From: Loktanella sp. Alg231-35
Lineage (GTDB): Bacteria; Pseudomonadota; Alphaproteobacteria; Rhodobacterales; Rhodobacteraceae
DNA: 64,000 nt
Direction: 5' to 3'
Assembly: GCF_900143545.1 (NCBI RefSeq)
Contig: NZ_FREV01000002.1
Coordinates: 62,018-126,017, forward strand
This document shows positions 62,195-64,000 of this stretch, one piece after another. The stretch's first letter is position 1; each line of letters opens with the position of its first letter. The translations under genes and the position numbers were made by a program. A model generated the notes under the pieces. That model was not told where the DNA came from and made no database searches. It worked only from the letters and a program-made list of their open reading frames with translations.

Positions 62195-62723
62195 AACGAT
62201 CCATGAAATCCAACTGACAAAAGATGACGATGCCGCCATTGGCGCTTTGCTGTCCCGCGCATTTGGTCAGATCGGTGACGATGATTTTGAAGGGCGGTCG
62301 TATTACAAGCAACGCCACCATCTCCGGGTTCTGGGTTGGGAAGGTGACCACCTTATCGGGCATATCGCGCTGAATTTTCGCATGGTCACGCTAGGCGATG
62401 AAACCCTGCCCATCATCGGATTGGCCGAGGTTGCCACACATCCCGATCACGGCGGTAAAGGTGTTGCGAGCGCGCTGCTGGAGGAAACGATCAAGCTGGC
62501 CTTGGACGCGCAGGCCACGTTTATCCTGCTTTTTGGCGATCACCCGATCTATACGCGGCGTGGTTTCCTGCCCGCACAAAACGAGCTGCGCTATGTTGGC
62601 ATCGAAGACGGGCATATCAACACTGTGATCACGCAGGTGACAAAACACCTCAAGGTCATGGCGCTGCGCGACCAGTCGTGGGATGACACGGCCAAACTTG
62701 ACCTTTTGGGGCATATTTTTTGA
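62184..62723 (+). CDS. GNAT-family N-acetyltransferase
   Basis: 179 residues. The acetyl-CoA loop is 'EVATHPDHGGKGVASALLEE' (about 74-93), preceded by the beta-4 strand 'PIIGLA'. A late 'LFGDHPIYTRRGFLPAQNEL' resembles YhbS-type acetyltransferases. The first 60 residues form the acceptor-binding part. It starts inside the VOC gene, and its stop lies one base before the LysE-family start. Acceptor unknown. Confidence 0.86.
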   Translation: MQIKTIHEIQLTKDDDAAIGALLSRAFGQIGDDDFEGRSYYKQRHHLRVLGWEGDHLIGHIALNFRMVTLGDETLPIIGLAEVATHPDHGGKGVASALLEETIKLALDAQATFILLFGDHPIYTRRGFLPAQNELRYVGIEDGHINTVITQVTKHLKVMALRDQSWDDTAKLDLLGHIF

Positions 62724-62724
62724 C

Positions 62725-63345
62725 ATGACCATCACCGCCTATGACATGCTGCTGTACGCAGGTGCGCTTGTCATCCTGTTCATGACGCCCGGCCCGGTCT
62801 GGGTGGCCTTGCTGGCACGATCGCTTTCTGGAGGGTTTCAGGCGGCGTGGCCGCTTGCCTTGGGGGTGGCCATCGGTGACATCCTGTGGCCGCTTGTGGC
62901 CGTTCTAGGGGTCGCTTGGCTGGTGTCTGAATTCGCGGGCTTCATGGAGGTCCTGAAATACGTTGCTGTGCTGGTATTCATGCTGATGGGGGCGGCGCTG
63001 ATACGCAACGCCGACCATGCGCTGGACGCCAACAGCCGTCTAACGCGCCCGGGCATGTGGGCGGGTTTCCTTGCGGGTGTAGCCGTGATCATCGGCAACC
63101 CGAAAGCCGTGCTATTTTACATGGGTGTTCTGCCGGGCTTCTTTGACCTGAGTGCGGTCACAGCACTCGACATGGTCGCCATCTGCACGCTGAGCTTTGT
63201 CGTTCCGATGGGCGGCAACCTGATTTTGGCAGCATCCGTAGATCGGGTGCGCGGGGTGCTGAAATCGCCAAAAACAATCCGCCGGATCAACCTCATTTCG
63301 GGCTGTCTTTTGATCGGCGTGGGCGTTGTAATCGGACTGACGTAG
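62725..63345 (+). CDS. LysE/RhtB-family exporter
   Basis: 206 residues with about six membrane helices. The N-terminal 'LYAGALVILFMTPGPVWVAL' carries the TPGP motif of the RhtB/LysE amino-acid exporters, and 'AGVAVIIGNPKAVLFYMGVL' is the conserved GNPK helix. It probably exports an amino acid or homoserine-lactone-like solute. ATG 62725 directly follows the GNAT stop; the in-frame ATG at 62683 lies inside that gene and is rejected. Confidence 0.9.
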   Translation: MTITAYDMLLYAGALVILFMTPGPVWVALLARSLSGGFQAAWPLALGVAIGDILWPLVAVLGVAWLVSEFAGFMEVLKYVAVLVFMLMGAALIRNADHALDANSRLTRPGMWAGFLAGVAVIIGNPKAVLFYMGVLPGFFDLSAVTALDMVAICTLSFVVPMGGNLILAASVDRVRGVLKSPKTIRRINLISGCLLIGVGVVIGLT

Positions 63346-63450
63346 GCAGCTTTTCGCAGACCGCCAAAAACCACAAAATCTTGTGTCATTTGCGTGACAT
63401 TACCCCCTAAAACACGTATATTTTGGGCATAAGAATACAGGATTTCCCCG

Positions 63451-64000
63451 ATGGCTGACGAGCAGCAAAAACCCGAAGACTACGGCGCAGATTCCATCAA
63501 AGTTCTCAAAGGCTTAGAGGCGGTTAGAAAACGCCCCGGTATGTATATCGGCGACACTGATGACGGGTCCGGTCTGCACCACATGGTGTATGAGGTCGTG
63601 GACAACGGCATTGATGAAGCTCTGGCCGGGCACGCTGACCATGTTTACGTGAAAATCAACGGCGACGGGTCGGTCACCGTGGGTGACAATGGGCGTGGGA
63701 TTCCGGTGGGCATTCACGAGGAAGAAGGCGTTTCCGCGGCCGAGGTCATCATGACCCAGCTGCATGCGGGCGGGAAATTCGACAGCAACTCATACAAGGT
63801 CTCTGGCGGTTTGCACGGCGTGGGTGTGTCGGTCGTGAACGCCCTTTCTGATTTCTTGGAACTGCGCATCTGGCGCGATGGCAAAGAACACTATGCCCGG
63901 TTCGAGGGCGGGTTCACGACAGAACACTTGCGTGTCGAAGGCGATGCAAACGGTCGTAAAGGGACCGAGGTCACGTTCCTTGCCTCGACAGACACGTTCA
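63451..64000 (+). CDS. gyrB: DNA gyrase subunit B, 5' part
   Basis: The first 183 residues are inside the window; the gene runs off the right edge. '[20 protein letters not shown]' and '[20 protein letters not shown]' are the GyrB start, followed by the GHKL ATPase motifs 'DNGIDEAL', '[13 protein letters not shown]' and '[20 protein letters not shown]'. It supplies ATPase function for negative supercoiling. It closes the dnaA-dnaN-recF-gyrB block, from which it is separated by three small genes. Confidence 0.98.
   Translation, partial: MADEQQKPEDYGADSIKVLKGLEAVRKRPGMYIGDTDDGSGLHHMVYEVVDNGIDEALAGHADHVYVKINGDGSVTVGDNGRGIPVGIHEEEGVSAAEVIMTQLHAGGKFDSNSYKVSGGLHGVGVSVVNALSDFLELRIWRDGKEHYARFEGGFTTEHLRVEGDANGRKGTEVTFLASTDTF

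Noticed and set aside
1..64000. CRISPR arrays, rRNA operons, insertion sequences, prophage
   Set aside because: No regularly spaced repeats, no rRNA sequence, no transposase or integrase frames and no phage structural genes were seen on either strand.

Overview
The window looks like a chromosomal segment of a marine alphaproteobacterium of the Rhodobacterales (Roseobacter group). This rests on protein style and gene order: the run ubiB-ubiE-mutM-enoyl-CoA hydratase-rpsT-dnaA-dnaN-recF-gyrB, a type II lumazine synthase behind an FMN riboswitch, Roseobacter-type flagellar genes, and moderately high GC. No rRNA, tRNA, CRISPR array, transposase, phage gene or plasmid backbone was seen. The assignment is inference from memory; no database was searched.

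Layout. (1) 1-7.76 kb: a pyrimidine/hydantoin catabolic locus. It has a partial RutR-like repressor, a perfect RutR operator, an amidohydrolase, a dihydropyrimidinase, a small unknown membrane protein and a five-part ABC importer (ATPase, two permeases, binding protein), closed by a terminator. (2) 7.8-12.6 kb: P1-family peptidase, SDR dehydrogenase and GNAT enzyme, then FMN riboswitch-ribH2 and panB-panC. (3) 12.6-17 kb: an AT-rich QueC-like PP-loop protein, an M20 deacylase and a large polytopic GT-C-like membrane protein. (4) 17-23.3 kb: hydantoinase A and a ynjF-ynjB-ynjC-ynjD-like cluster. (5) 23.3-31.5 kb: RNA methyltransferase, a SLAM-like outer-membrane barrel divergent from two Gly-rich lipoproteins (one with a CAP domain), a methyltransferase, gloB and clpA. 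(6) 31.6-38.7 kb: homocysteine methyltransferase and a tightly coupled operon (aldehyde dehydrogenase, atypical M19 protein, 567-residue unknown, DUF3726-like) with a LysR regulator and a RidA enzyme. Two matching TTCAG-N5-CTGAA palindromes lie beside these genes. (7) 38.7-41 kb: a divergent VWA-lipoprotein / DUF6502-like / small-lipoprotein module, with one copy of a 17-bp operator on each promoter. (8) 41-47.4 kb: an ExbB/MotA-like plus OmpA/MotB-like membrane motor pair, chaC, idi with a broken gene coupled in front of it, and a thuA/thuB pair. (9) 47.5-52.8 kb: flagellar genes motB, flgE, fliC, flgN, flgJ, fliK and flgD. flgE and fliC are both truncated and fused tail to head, the signature of a deletion. 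(10) 52.8-64 kb: the conserved ubiB-to-gyrB housekeeping block.

The most interesting signals are the flgE/fliC deletion junction, the LysR/RidA/ALDH/M19 operon with its repeated operator, the VWA/DUF6502 module with its twin operators, and the SLAM-like barrel beside its probable lipoprotein clients. Starts were moved from the longest reading frame wherever a ribosome binding site, a signal peptide or an overlap with the upstream stop favoured a later codon.
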